Source: Nautilus pompilius
Taxonomy: Eukaryota > Mollusca > Cephalopoda > Nautilida > Nautilidae
Length of the DNA: 64,000 nt
Direction: 5' to 3'
Assembly (NCBI GenBank): GCA_018389105.1
Contig: JACATO010000991.1
Span: 808,001-872,000, forward strand
The first letter of the stretch is position 1. Every line of letters begins with the position of its first letter. The notes under the pieces were generated by a model. It searched no databases and was not told the origin of the DNA. It saw only the letters and a list, made by a program, of their open reading frames with translations. Both the position numbers and the translations under genes were made by a program. Positions 41,901 to 56,189 of the stretch are shown in pieces.

Positions 41901-44900
41901 ATGTGGAGAGGAGGAAAGGTGATTTTTACCCGATCTACTAGTGGTTGGTTTTTGATATTTGGTTCTCTGACATTTAAGCATGTTCTCACCGGCCAGTTCT
42001 TCTCAGTCCAACGCTTGTCCTTAGCTCTACTATCCCACAGGCACAAGAAACATGTTCCATCCTCCTTGTTGACCAAGTAAAAAATTAACCATTCTAAGAT
42101 CCCGTAGAACAAAAACTTGACGTGATAGGCAAAAACCGATTTTATTTTTGGAATCAGCGCCCCAAAATTAGTTAAAAACAAGTGTCAGATCTTAGTCGGC
42201 AGAAAAAAGTGGGGAAATGTTGGCCAGTGTAATCAATGGCAGTTTGTTCAAAGCAGCTTGAGGAGTAATATAACAGTTAGTGTACAACAGCTACAGTAAA
42301 GCATAAAGGTGGATCAATTTAATACAAGTGTAAGGCTGCACATCGGCCAAGGGTGTAAGAGATTTGCATAAAATCAAAGTATAATGACTGTCGACAGGCA
42401 GGTTCTCATCCGTCATGCCATTGCCTCAGGAAGACATTCATTGGGCCAGGATTCATCTTCCAACATGACAATGACCCCAAGCATGCAGACAATGTAATGA
42501 AAACCTCTCTGAAATATAAAGAGTGTGCTGGAACACTCCCAAAGATTCTGACTTGCAGAAAGTCCTGAAATGGACAACAGTGAAGGCTATTAGGATTTAT
42601 ATGGTCCTGAGAGAGTCAAACAGCAACCAAACACCTTGGATGAATTGCGAAAAGTGCTCAGGATATTTGGAACAACATTCCAGCCATACACTGATAACCT
42701 GCATGGGAGCAGGAAAACAAGGCATCATAATTTACATAAAGCAAAGGGCTCACATACCAAATACTAACGCCTTACAATGTATTCATTTCATTTCATTTTC
42801 AGTGATAATACATTGTGTATATATTATTTACCTCTCCCAGTTGCAATTACTCATTATTTGTGCATACCCTGCATGCTTCCATAATTATTTCCAATGCTGC
42901 AGACATGGGATATCTGCACGTTAGAATTTCAACGTGAATTAAAGCACAAAAAAAGAATCCAGTGTAAAATCAGAAAATCCACGTATTTGCCAGACATATC
43001 AAACCTCATTCCGACATTTAATAGAAAACGGTATTTGTTAAAATAACAAAAAAAATATTGTCAAATTACCCAAATATAAAATATACCAGAAATAAAGAAA
43101 TTAGTCTTTAAAAATCTCTTATCTCCATCCATTTGTCTATGTTCTTAACTTGAAAGCTACTAAAAAGTAAATTAGGGTTAGAAAGCAGTTATTATTTTTC
43201 AAGAATCTCACAGGTAAGAAAGTTGGTTGTTACGCAGTGATGATTGGAAGGGAGACTGAACAATCCCAGTCCATTCTCCTAGTAGTATTAAATTTTAAGT
43301 GTCAGCGTCAGTGCAAACTCTCTCATACATAAATATCTACCCTTAGGTGTCCATATCTAATCAGTCACCAACATGTCAAAACCTAATTTACATATATCAT
43401 TCTTTTGCAGATCACGTCATGTAAGTTGTCATAAAACTATATAAATGGCATATGCAAATAAACACTTAATTGTGTTTTGACAAGTTGATGTAAGTACCTG
43501 TGACAGACACCAATGTCTGTCATTTAGACAGGAGCATTTCTGGTAAGCTTCCCTGATACATTTTTTTTTAAAAATATAATTAAAAACTTTTTTTTTTTTT
43601 TAATCAAGAAATTGTGATAGATAAGGAAGTAAAAATATATGGTTTAGTGGCCTTGAGTTATTAGCCTACTGGACTGCCAAGGTTAAGCACCCAAGGTCCC
43701 ATTCCCAATCAGAACCAGCTCAGTCTAGCGTACTTCCATAACACGACAGTTTCTTCTCACTCTCCTTTACCAGTTTGCAGTTGTGAGAGTTTCTTCCGGA
43801 CACTCTCAGGTTTCCTCCCACATCTGGAAATGAAAAGGTCCAGTAAGAACTTCCCTGCAAAAGGGCAGCCAAAACATCGAGGTATAGGACGCTGCTCTCC
43901 AGCAGCAGGGTTGTTTCCCTTGTGGAGACAGGTGTATGAGGAGGAGAGAAAAAAAAGCAAAATCACTGAACATGAAAAGAAAAGTTGCCAAACACCTAAA
44001 ACCGACATCAAACTAAAACCCAGTTACTATGGAAGAGTAAATGCATGCCAGTAGCAAGGTCCTTGAAAAATGAAAACAACATCATTACCCAAACCAACTT
44101 ACAAATGTTGGCTTACCTATGCAACTTGGTACATCCATTCTTACAATGCACACTGGTTTTCCTTTCTGAAAGCAGACATTTCAAAAGGAATTCATATTTC
44201 AAATAAGTAATTAACAAAACACAGCAGTATTCTTTAAAGACTTCATCAAGATAGCTTTTAGTTGCATCATTTTGACTAGTCATTAAATGTACTTAAGGTC
44301 CAACTGTACCTCACATTGGCAGATTGTGCAAGCATCTGGTTGCCAGGACTCACTGTCTGAATAGATTTCTCCCTCATATGAACAACTTGGCTTGCATTCA
44401 CATGTTTCCAGGTAACTCACTCTGTCCGCCAGGTTGGAATTCTATTTTTTTGAAAATAGCAATAAAGAAAGATTTCTTCTATAGTCCAACATTCTTTCAC
44501 ACCATCGTACATGTTCACAAATCAAGGTGTACTAGAAACCCAATATGTTTATTCTGTGTATGTCATCCACTGAACTTAGGAAGGTGAGAGATTTTTTTAG
44601 AAAAATGAGGTAAAAGAAATATAAGCAATTTGTAACTGTTGATTATCTTTGTTGTAACACTTATATACAGGGTGCCCCACAAAAATCCAAGAAATTTGGT
44701 ACAGTTTATTTAATTGTTTGAAATTTTGGTAGTTATTTAAAACAAAAGCAAAAGATAGAAATTTGGTAGCTTAAAAGAGAACAATTCAAAATGCTTTCCG
44801 TGGGCAGCTGCACAACGACGTAGACGGTCCAGCCAACTTCCAGTCGCCCTTTGGATAACTTCAAGCGGGATATTGTTCCAAGCTTCCATCAACACAGGTT

Positions 44901-47900
44901 TTAAGAAGTGTATGTCTGTAACCTGTCTCCTCTGTAATTAAAGTTGATGTAACAGTAAACCGCACATGGTAAAATCCATTATGTCAAGATCTGGACTTTT
45001 AAAATTTCCTGATGGAGCACCCTGTAGTTCAGTTAAATATTTAAATTTCAGCAAGTAAATAAAGTAACTATATTAAGAGAATATTTTACTCAGTCTTCCT
45101 CAGCCATTACAAGTCATCTGCCTTAACACACACACACACACAGAGATACACATAAAAATAGCTATTTTAAAAAATCAAATTAAAGTACATAATTAAATTT
45201 AACAACAAAGTTAAACAATATTATACTAAAACAATCTTTAAACATATCTAATGTATTGTAATTAAGAAAAATGATGAATACTGGTACCTGTGTTTTTAAC
45301 ATATCAACCATTACAGTTAACTGGGCAACCTGTCTCTCCAGGGTAAGAACTCGATCATCAGTTTTGATTGTAGCACCACCACTGTCATCTGCTTGGAGCC
45401 AGATGTCTAATGGCAAAAAACAAACCAGAAAATTAAAAATTTTAGTGGTAGTAACAATAAAGTGAAGCGCTACTATTTACTGTGCAGACCTTGTCTTTAA
45501 AAGGAACAACAAAAGAATTATTCAGAGCTTGAAAATATCACTAAAAACCTGGTGCAAATTTCCAGATGTTCCGCTATTTAAACAAGTCAAAAATCTTTAT
45601 AGGCGTTCGTTCAGGCATTAGAGAAACAAAGCTTGTCATACTGTGCGCCTGGTCATCCATGCTTCATGCTGATACTACAGATGTCAGTTGTTCAGCACTG
45701 GCTGGTTGAGACAGGTGTTAAAGCTCCATACAAACTGTTTCATTCTAGTTCTACGATATGAAACAAGAGTCAGATGTTTGCAGGTGATTTCTAAACCTGA
45801 GGATGAAAGTATTTATCCAGATTCCTGCCATGGCAAATAAGTTCATGAATGATATATTCATCCTACCATCATCACTACTATACAAATGACTTGTTTTTCT
45901 AGGTCAGTTTACACGACATGTTTCTCACAATATTTTCACTTTCAATAAGTGTTAAGCATAGAATAGATAATCCATTTAAAGGGGAAAGTGTAACCATTAC
46001 CTACTAATGTCCTAGACTTCCTGCCATTTTTATCGCATGCACAGTGAGTTGTCATCGGCAAAATTCATAGTAACCACCAACAATCTCTCTTGGCTGTCAC
46101 ACCATCAACATTACTAAATCAATACATCATAAAATGGCTCCTGCATCAACCTAATATGCAATGGGTTGCTTGACAGATTCAGATAAAGTTTATCATCTTA
46201 CATGGTGTAATATGCTGCATAATGCCAAGCAATAAGTATAATAGCAGTCCAGTCTTTACAGACTTATCAGTTCACGCAGTGCCGGATTTAGGACAAATCA
46301 GGCCCTGTGCTAGTTAAGTCATGAGGCCCCTTACTTGGGCCTTGAAGGAGATACAAACTACAAAGTAATGCTTCAACTGCTTTTGACAATTTTTACAGAC
46401 CAATTTCACTTTTATAACTTTTAGGAAAAACATTTGAACGTTTGACATTTGAAAATTCATTGTAAAAAATTTTTTTGGCAGGAAGATGGGCCCCCTGGCC
46501 AATGGGGCCCTGTGCTTAAGCACACACAATGGTAAATCCAGCACTGAGTTCACGTAATTCGGACAAACAGGGGTCTGAAGAATTGCTGGCAAGGCTCCTG
46601 ATACAGGTGTTAAAATATGGCAGATTTGGATCGCAGCAGGGAGGGGAAGTTGGCAGCATATACCTTCCTGCTTATATTGAATAAAGAGATCCTTGACTGT
46701 AATCACCACATCGTGCGATGAAGCAGCAAAATGCCATACATCCAGAACTACTACTGCACGGATGATGACATACAAACTGCTGTTACTTCCCTGAGAGCCC
46801 AAAGCCCAGCTATGAACACCAATCATCATTGGAAGAATCTGCATGGGCAGCTGAAGCCAAACAACCAAGCTCAAAGCAGTATTAAAAAGTTGGACAAATC
46901 GGGTCCGTGTGACTGTTGCCAATTTGATAAACTCCACATATAGACATCTAAAGTTCTACACAATGCAATAAAAACTCCTACCATATATTGGAAAATGCCT
47001 TTTAAAGTTTCTGTATAAACTACAAATAAATGTGCATATGCAAAACCTTTGGTGTTCAAAATATTATAGTAAAGACATTTCTCTCTCTATCTGTTTGTGC
47101 GTGTTTTTTGTAGAGAGAGAAAAAAAATTTTAATTTCAAAATCTTCAAATTATATAAAATTGTATTTTATTTTATAAAATAATTTATCTGGTATCTGTTT
47201 TTGTTATAATCCAAAGATCACGGTGACCAATGTAATACAGAGTGCAACACAAACTTTGTTCATTTTCCTGTGTATTCAGCTCAACAGGAAAATACAGCTA
47301 AACTCCTGCAGTTGAGGAGAGACAGCAAGCTTTTTTTTAAATCTTTAAAATAATTTAGATTATTTTACTATCAAACAAGAGATGGCTGACCCATTATTAG
47401 TGTACACATGCAAGCCACATTTCCCTTCCTCTACTTTATGCAATGGTCGAACTTTAAACAAATACTGTGATTAACAAATGCCTTTTTCTCTCAGACTTAG
47501 TAACCAGCAGAGTAATAAAAACTACATCCCTGTTCAGACATTGTAGAGGCAGTGCTTTCTGCTCTTCATTTCTTCCTAAACTCTCACAAAATCTAAAATA
47601 ATTAAATAAATATGCAAATAGTATGGCCAGAACTACCTAAACTCATCTAAAAACTGCATTAAAATGTAGCAGATTTGTGGTGAGAGACATGAATTTCTCA
47701 TTGTGCAAACTCTCAGACTAAATTTGTTCCCCGGGGACCTGGATGGCAGAGGGATGTCGAGTACCTTGTGGTGAAGTACAGAAAAGTTCCCTGCCCACAA
47801 GGCTGGGGGAGGGATCTCTTTTTGCCCTGGGCCTTCCATCCTCTGGCTGGAAAGGTTAGGTGCCTCCGGACAAATTTTCGGACTTGAGGCACCGAGGCTT

Positions 47901-50272
47901 TTTTCCCCATCAAGGGATCTTTCGGCTAGAGACGCAATCGATCTAACGGAGCTTTGCTACAACACGGGGGCTTTCGAACCCCGACTAACGAGGCCCTTCG
48001 GCCCATCTCAGAACTCGCCTACTCCCTTCTTTTTGGAAATGACCGCACACAAAAGAACCAGTGCATGACGTATTTGTAACAAGGATGAGGGTGACCAGCT
48101 GTGTCAGAAGCAGACAGGTACGAGGGAGTAAAGGCATATTAATAACCAAATATAACTTACTGTTGGGTGGTCATAGAAGTTTTGTCGGTTTTCTTACCGC
48201 AACAATGAGATGTCTCACTGTTGCCGAACATCAAGTTCATTAATCAAGGTAAGTTCCATTACAATCAGTACACTTCTGCCAATGATTACAAGCACATTTA
48301 TACCATTTTGAAAAAACCTGGATTTATGGAGTCAATAAACTGTTGGAAGGCAGTTTAAATTGCTGCTTGGTTGGAGAAGGATTTCATACAGAGGAAGCTG
48401 TTGAGGTGTTTGAAAAGGTGGTAGTCTGTGAGAGAAAGGTCTGGTGAATAGGCTGGGTGAGGGAGAACTTGGTACCCCAATGTGTTCAGTTTCTGAAGAG
48501 TCACTTTTGCAATATACAACACTGTCGTGATGCAGGATTGAGCCTCTTCGATTCACCAATGGCAGCCGGCTGTCATTGGGAAAGTTACTGATGAACAACG
48601 TTTAATTCACAGCAGTACCTTTCAGCTGTGATGGTTTCGCCAGGTTGCAAGAAGTTGATGACACCAGCTGCAGTCCACCAGACAGTGACCATGACCTTCT
48701 TTGGGTGGAGCTGGGTTTCGAAATATGATTAGGAGCCTTGTCTCTGTCGAGCCACTGAGCTGATCATTTGCAATTGTCGTAAAGGATCCATTTTTCATCA
48801 CACACAATGACTTGGTCAAGAAATGGGTCGTTTTTGTTTCTTATGACAAAGCAAAGAGCAGATCTCCAATTTATGATTTTGTTGTTTCTCATTCAATGCA
48901 TGAGGCATCCACTTGTCAAGCCTTTTCACCTGGCCGATTGCATCAACATGTTGGGAAACAGTTGCAGTGCCTACATCAAGCTCTCCAGCAATTTCCCACA
49001 TTGCTTTTCTTGGATCGGCTTCAGCCAAGGCTTTCAGACGGCCGTCATCACAGCTGGATGGACGTCCGCTACCTTCCTTATCTTCGAGGCTCACATCTCC
49101 TGATCAAAACTCTGCAAACCATCATCGTACTGCACGTTCATTTGCTGTGTCCTCACCCCATGACTGCTTAATGTTACAAGCTGCCTCGCTCGCTTTGTGG
49201 CCTGGTCTGAACTCGTGAAGCAAAATGGCACAAAAGAAATTTCTATCCCTGCTTCACTCAGAACCCTAAAACAAATATCCATTTTATGATTTTTTAAAGG
49301 GTAGGTTTTGCATAATGTGTGCCAAAGCACACATCACAAAAAGATATACAGCTTATCTACAGAAACCTTTAGAAATAAATGAATTCCAAATTAACATATG
49401 AAAACCGACAAAACCTTTGTAACGACCTGATAGTTGAATGTCAAAAAGTGAAATACAGGTGGGTGTATGACCAGTTGTGCTTTACACGTGTGTAAAGGAT
49501 TTGTAATAAGCACGACCAGTTGTGTGGAGTAAGAGTCAGCACTGAAGAACAAAGTGAAGTGTTTTGCATGTAAGGAAGTAGTGTCTGTCTTCGTACAAAA
49601 GTAGGCTGGAACAACAAAAGAAATACCGTGATCACAGTTCCATGGCTGCTTGTCGAGAGCTTTTCTGTAAAGTGTGGCTCCATATAAAAGACCCTACAAA
49701 AAGAGGTTAAAAAAAAAAAAAAAAGAGAGGATAAAGCATAAATAATGCATCAGATGTTCACCAGATGAATGGGAAGACATTACAAACCTACAAGAGATAA
49801 AGCTTAGAATTATTTGCGTTTATGATTACATTCAGAGACTGGGTTGCAGTAAGGGTAGGTCTTCTTTGGAGCAGTGGCATTGTCTCCAAGAGTGAAGCAC
49901 TATCTGCGCACTGATAAGCAAATGGCCTGACCATGACCGCTATCTCTTGGGAAAACTATCGGGGTAACGATGAATTGTCAGTGAGGAGACCACCAGGAAA
50001 ACAATGCAAGCATTCAGAACCTCCTTCTTCTCCTCCCACCCCCGCACTGGCTCTGGAAGTGGAAGTTGTTTAACCCTTGTGTATGGTGATCGTGTAACAG
50101 AAATCAAAGTAAAATTAGGTGTGTTTCTGTTGTTTCCTATGACAGTGCAACAGTTTGTACCAGTAGGTGTCAGATTAAGGTGTGGACGACCTTCGGCAGC
50201 AGACAGGCTCGCAAGATGTCTACTTTGCTTCTCCAGCCAAGCTTCATAACAAAGGGGCATCTTTATCTCTAC

Positions 50273-50327
<55 letters not shown>

Positions 50328-53300
50328 TATCGCTTGATAGTTTGGTAGAAGTTCTATAATTCACGTCTGGGAGACAGGAGGAAGAATCCTGCTGGGAATT
50401 GCAGTTAGTATCTGCTCATCCGTGATGATGTTCCTCGCTGTAGGTGCCAAAGGATTCTGGATCTTTCGAAGCAAGGTGACCAAACCAAAAGGACGAGACA
50501 ACGGATCCAGCTGTTAGCAGACAACACGGGGAGTTATTTATTTATTTATTTATTTATTTTCGTGTTTAATTAGTCACTACAGGACCGGTTACCTCGCTAG
50601 CGGCGTTCGCCGCCGCACTAGCTCCCCGAAAGGCTCGGCCGCTACTACTTACCCTGAGGCCCTTTCCTCCGTTTCCGTCCTGGCCGAAGTAGACGCGCGG
50701 TTCCCCCGGGGGGCTCCCGGGCTCTTCCTGGAGGGGAAGCTTCCTCGGTCGTCTGCAGTCCACCCTCAGCTCCACTTCCGCCCCCCTGAACACCACCAGC
50801 AGGTCCTCCCAGCCGGAGGGGAGGGGGAACGCATCACGGAAACTCGTCCTCCGGAAAGACTTCCGCCCCTGGTACCTGACCACCAACGACCGGCGGCCGG
50901 CGTCCAGGAGAAGCTCGAGGAGGGGCAGCCTCTTACCGGCCAGGTAAACCCCGAGCAGGGTCCCGACGGAGCTCCCGGCGACGCTGGCGGACACGTGGAG
51001 CGAGAAGGTCCCGCTGAACCGCCTGAAGACGCTCAGGACGCCATCGCTCGTCAGCTCTCCCCGGAAACCGCCTTCCACCCGCCAGGCAGTCGGCGATATC
51101 CTCTCCATCCCCGCTGCCAGTTCCTCGATGATGTCTACACCTTGAAAAATAATTATTGTTTTTTTTTTTTTAAAAGAAATAAAGAGAAATAATTCTTTTG
51201 TTGTTGTTAGAGGACGAGGGCGTTCTGCTAGACATCTTAATGGCACGTGACACGCGTCTGTCCATTAGCCGAGTTCGGATAACTAACTAACTCACCTGTA
51301 TCGCTCCTTCGCCAGGTGCATTAAAGCCATATCCCCCCCAACAATGTCACACCAATAATGGTGTTCACATCTATAACCTCTAATTAATGAATAAAATAAC
51401 ATTTACAGGTACAAACAGATTTTGTCTTGTTTTTCTTTTCTTTTCACTTTTACATTCCTCTCCCAATTTTGCTAAGACCCCTGGAGAAATCAACCATTCG
51501 GACGGCCGCTGGATTCGTAAAAAAACAGAGGAACAAATCTGATCACACAAACGAACGCTGGGTGTCCGTGTCAATATTATTGAACTGTTCGCGAGTATTA
51601 TTCATTCTGTCTCTTTCCAAAGGTTTGGTGGACCCGGCCGCCCTACCATCGGAGAATTGGTTCTGGATCCCGTGTAGTCAGCTTAGACACCTTGGACTGG
51701 GTTTAGGTCTAAAAATAGCAACAAGCAATCAGGTACTAGATAGGGGCACTAACTTGAAAATACCCCTGACGATAATCACCTTCAGTTTACTTCCTTTCTC
51801 TACATTGTTAGAGTTGCAATTTCGTTTCCTTATTTATGTATATCAGTGATAATAACGAATTCTTAATTTTCTGGTAAACAGTAGTTATAATTCAAAGCCC
51901 TATCGTTTCTTTAGTAATCAGTAACTGTATTTCAAAGCCCTATAATATATTTTTTCTTATAAAGATCTGATGTAAATCAAACCCTGATAATCTTTTATAA
52001 ACAGTAATTGGAAGTCAAAGCCCTACAATTTTTTGCTAAACAGTAGTTATAATTCAAAGCCCCGTAATTGTTTTGGTAAAAAATAGTTATAATTCAAAGC
52101 CCTATAATTGTTTTGTTAAACAGTAGTTATAATTCAAAGCCCCGTAATTGTTTTGGTAAAAAATAGTTATAATTCAAAGCCCTATAATTGTTTTGTTAAA
52201 CAGTAGTTATAATTCAAAGCCCTATAATTGTTTTGTTAAACAGTAGTTATAATTCAAAGCCCTATAATCCTTTTGCTAAATAGTAGTTATAATTCAAAGC
52301 CCTATAATTGTTTTGTTAAACAGTAGTTATAATTCAAAGCCCTATAATTGTTTTGCTAAACACTAGTTATAATTCAAAGCCCTATAATTGTTTTGTTAAA
52401 CAGTAGTTATGATTCAAAGCCCTATAATCCTTTTGCTAAACAGTAGTTATAATTCAAAGCCCTATAATTGTTTTGTTAAACAGTAGTTATAATTCAAAGC
52501 CCTATAATTGTTTTGTTAAACAGTAGTTATGATTCAAAGCCCTATAATTGTTTTGTTAAACAGTAGTTATGATTCAAAGCCCTATAATTGTTTTGTTAAA
52601 CAGTAGTTATGATTCAAAAACCCGTAATTGTTTTGCTAAACAGTAGTTATAATTCAAAGCCCTATAATTGTTCTGGTAAACAGTATTTGTAGGTGAAATC
52701 CATACGGTGACCTCTGTCCTCGTCACGTGAACCTCTTCTCTTTTTTTTCAGCCAATCAGGACTCATTTGAACCTGGCTCGGCCAGTTTAAGGAAGCCATT
52801 TCTCCATCTAAATAAAAACAGAGGCCTTTTTTTCTTTTAAGCGCCATGTTAAAGAATCTCCCTTCATAGAAAATAAAATGGAATTGCTTTAATTGAGTTT
52901 TAAGCTAAAATTAATTCTGAACGTGGAAGTGTGAAGACTCTAATGATGCGCATGATTGGCTATTGCGAGAGCCAATGATAAGCGGCCTAACTGGCGGTAG
53001 ACACATTCTCCATTGCATGGCTTTGCGATTGTGTTTGCGTTAGACTGACGCGGACAGATGGGAGGCTGGCTGTAGGCTCGGTGAAAAACTGCCGAAATGC
53101 AAATGGTTGACACATCCAGATTTCTGGGAGGAAAGAAGAAATCACTGGATGAACATCCCAAGAGGAAAATCACCGAAGATGGGAACAGCAGAAGTCACTG
53201 GGTCTCACCCTCCCGGGAATAACTTGCAAGACTGCGAGGGGCAAACGTAACTTCACAATATATGGAGTTATTGGGTTTTGCGAGGTTCCAGGGCTTCTTT

Positions 53301-55938
53301 CTGATGAATCGGCTGCTGGCGAATCGAGTGTCATGGACGGCTCCTGTTAATCGCCGCCATAGAATTGGCCGGAAAACGTCGAGCACTTCCCAGTACTCGG
53401 CCGGAGGGGGGGGTGTGTGTGAACAGATATGTCCGCGACCTGCAAGCGGTCGAGATCTTCTAGAAATGGTATTCCTATAATCATAATGGTAAAATACAGT
53501 GTCAATTAGAGAAATATTTAGCAGTCTCACATCATAGCTCCCGAAATGCCAGAGTCGGTCCCTTAATCTTATTTCTGCAGGTTTTCCCCTTGTTATGATA
53601 GTCGGCCATAAAGTATCAGATATCTCTCTTACCTCCCCCCACCTGACATCTGCAAGAGTTGAAGAAAAGAGACGGAATACAAAATGTATTACTGTTTGCT
53701 TTGTTTTTTAGAGAAAGAATTAGGATCCAGATGTCCTGTCGTTGCGTGTTTCTGGATAGCGTGAACAGGTTTTAATACGTTAGTTTATTAATCCCTTCAG
53801 AGAATACCGAAAAGAAAAAAATGTTTAGTTTACGTCGGGCCTTTCCAAGGAAGGTCCACCCATAGGATTCTTCAAGCAATTGATGCTATTACCATCAACT
53901 ACTCTCTTTGGTGGCGATGTGTTCCATTCAGTAACAATTCCAATAAAACTCTTAAACTGTAGACAGTTACAATGGCTTACAGACACGTTAGGGTAGTGAA
54001 TAAGATCAGGCAGAAATCGAAATTAGTTAACCTAACCTAGTATTTGACTGGCTTCTAGAGCAGTAAGTATCCTATCTAGAGTAGGTCAGAATCCATGCAA
54101 AAATGTTTACTATTATTAAATTATCGATGTATTGTTTTAGCCAGCAGAGAAACAATATAATAATAATATTGGGTCGTTACAAAGGTTTTGTCGGTTTTCA
54201 TATTATGTTAATTTGGAATTCATTTATTTCTAAAGGTTTCTGTAGATAAGCTGTATATCTTTTTGTGATGTGGGCTCTGGCAGACATTATGCAAAACCTA
54301 CCCTTTAAAAAATCATAGAATGGATATTTGTTTTAGGGTTCTGAGTGAAGCAGGGATAGAAATATTTTTTGTGCCATTTTGCTTCACGAGTTCAGACCGG
54401 GCCACAAAGCGAGCGAGGCAAGTCGTAACATTAAGCAGTCATGAGGTGAGGACACTGCAAATCAGTGCACAGTACAACGATGGTTTGCAGAGTTTTGATC
54501 AGGAGATGTGAGCCTCGAAGATAAGGAAGGTAGCGGACGTCCATCCAGCTGTGATGACGGCCGTCTGAAAGCCTCGGCTGAAGCCGATCCAAGAAAAACA
54601 GTGCGAGAAATTGCTGGAGAGCTTGATGTAAGCACTGCAACTGTTTCCTGGCATCTCGACGCAATCGGCCAGGTGAAAGGGCTTGACAAGTGGTCGCCTC
54701 GCGAGTTGAATGAACAACAACGACTCATTTCTCGACCAAATCATTACATGTGATGACAAATGGGTCCTTTACGACAATCGCAAACGATCAGCTCAGTGGC
54801 TCAACAGAGACAAAGCGCCTAACCACATTCCAAAACCCAGCCTCCACCCAAAGAAGGTCATGGTCACTGTCTGGTGGACTGCAACTGGTGTCATCCTCTA
54901 TAACTTCTTGCAACCTGGCGAAACCATCACAGCTGGAAGGTACTGCTGTGAATTAAACGTTGTTCATCATAAACTCTCCCAACAACAACCGGCCGCCATT
55001 GGTGAATCGAAGAGCCCCAATCCTGCTCCACGACAATGCTCATTCTTAGGTTGCAAAAGTGACTCTTCAGAAACTACCAAGTTCTCCCTCACCCAGCCCG
55101 TTCACCAGACCTTTCTCCCACCGACTGCCACCTTGCCCAACACCCCCAGAGCTTCCTTTCTACGGGATCCTTCTCCAACCAAGCAGCCATGATACGAAAT
55201 CTCACTGTTGCAGTAAGAAAACCGACGTAACTTTTGTAACCACCTGATGATGATAATAATAATTTCACTTCATTTTTACTAGCAAAATTTTTTTTCTTTT
55301 TGTTGTTGTTTCCTTTTAAATTATTTGTTTTCCAGGGTATAAGAAGGAAATCAGAGGAGAGCAAGCGAGCAATCGAGCTACAGATGACGCCATGCACTTT
55401 GACCTTTAATCAGAAGTTACTGACCCTGTAACTTCTCACTGTGGCAGCGGGTCCCGGTTGTCTCCCCTAAACTTAAGTTTCAGGAATGGCCTTAAATTTC
55501 CGACTCCCCATTGAGCCCTAAGCTAAAGAACTAACTAATTAAGCAAACTTATGTAATAATATGTAAAAAAAAAATAATAATAACTTGTTGTTTTTTTTTT
55601 TAGGAGCCACTATAACAAAATGGAGTAGAATGTAAAGTATAGGTTGTAAGATTAGGTTGGCAGCGACCTCGACTTCCACACAGGGGTTAGCACAATACCG
55701 GGTGTAATGTCAGACGACAGCAGATTGTTTTGATGGATCTGCTGATGGATGGTTTACGGTTCTTAGCAAGACCCTGTAGAACTGTAAAGAACTGACCCAA
55801 ATGCGCTGTTTAGCGTTGGTCATACGAAACCAGCGCCATGTGCCGAACTGTATCCCCTCACAGAGCCGAACTGTATCCCCTCACAGAGCTGAAGCAGTGC
55901 CCGTATGATAGCGTATACTCCCATATTCCTATAAACAA

Positions 55939-56000
<62 letters not shown>

Positions 56001-56157
56001 CTTCTTTGAATGTGTATGCCAAGTAACCAGAGAAATTCGCGAAACGTCGTCATATGAACGTTCGGTGAAAACAGGGGAGACTTACTTTCTCTCATATTTG
56101 GTTCTCCAGAATTAACCCGGCCGCCATCGTGCGCGGTGCAGCAGACAGAGCCTGCAT

Positions 56158-56189
<32 letters not shown>

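Noticed and set aside
43757-44011. Minus-strand frame with several Cys near exon D
   Set aside because: It overlaps the SINE at 43640 and shows no VWC or EGF spacing; exon D joins exon E in phase without it.
46314-46937. A 207-codon open frame on the minus strand
   Set aside because: It overlaps the hAT MITE end and intron sequence, has no recognisable domain, and its splice-like sites do not fit the phases of exons 2 and B. Length alone is not enough.
47700-48015. Ribosomal RNA or tRNA gene
   Set aside because: I compared it from memory with 18S, 28S and tRNA consensus; the T-arm-like word does not pair correctly, and no long match was found. Kept only as an unidentified structured block.
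55838-56026. Plus-strand frames rich in Ile, and minus-strand frames rich in Asn
   Set aside because: These are translations of (TTA)n microsatellites; the same applies at 56620-56885 and 62346-62528.
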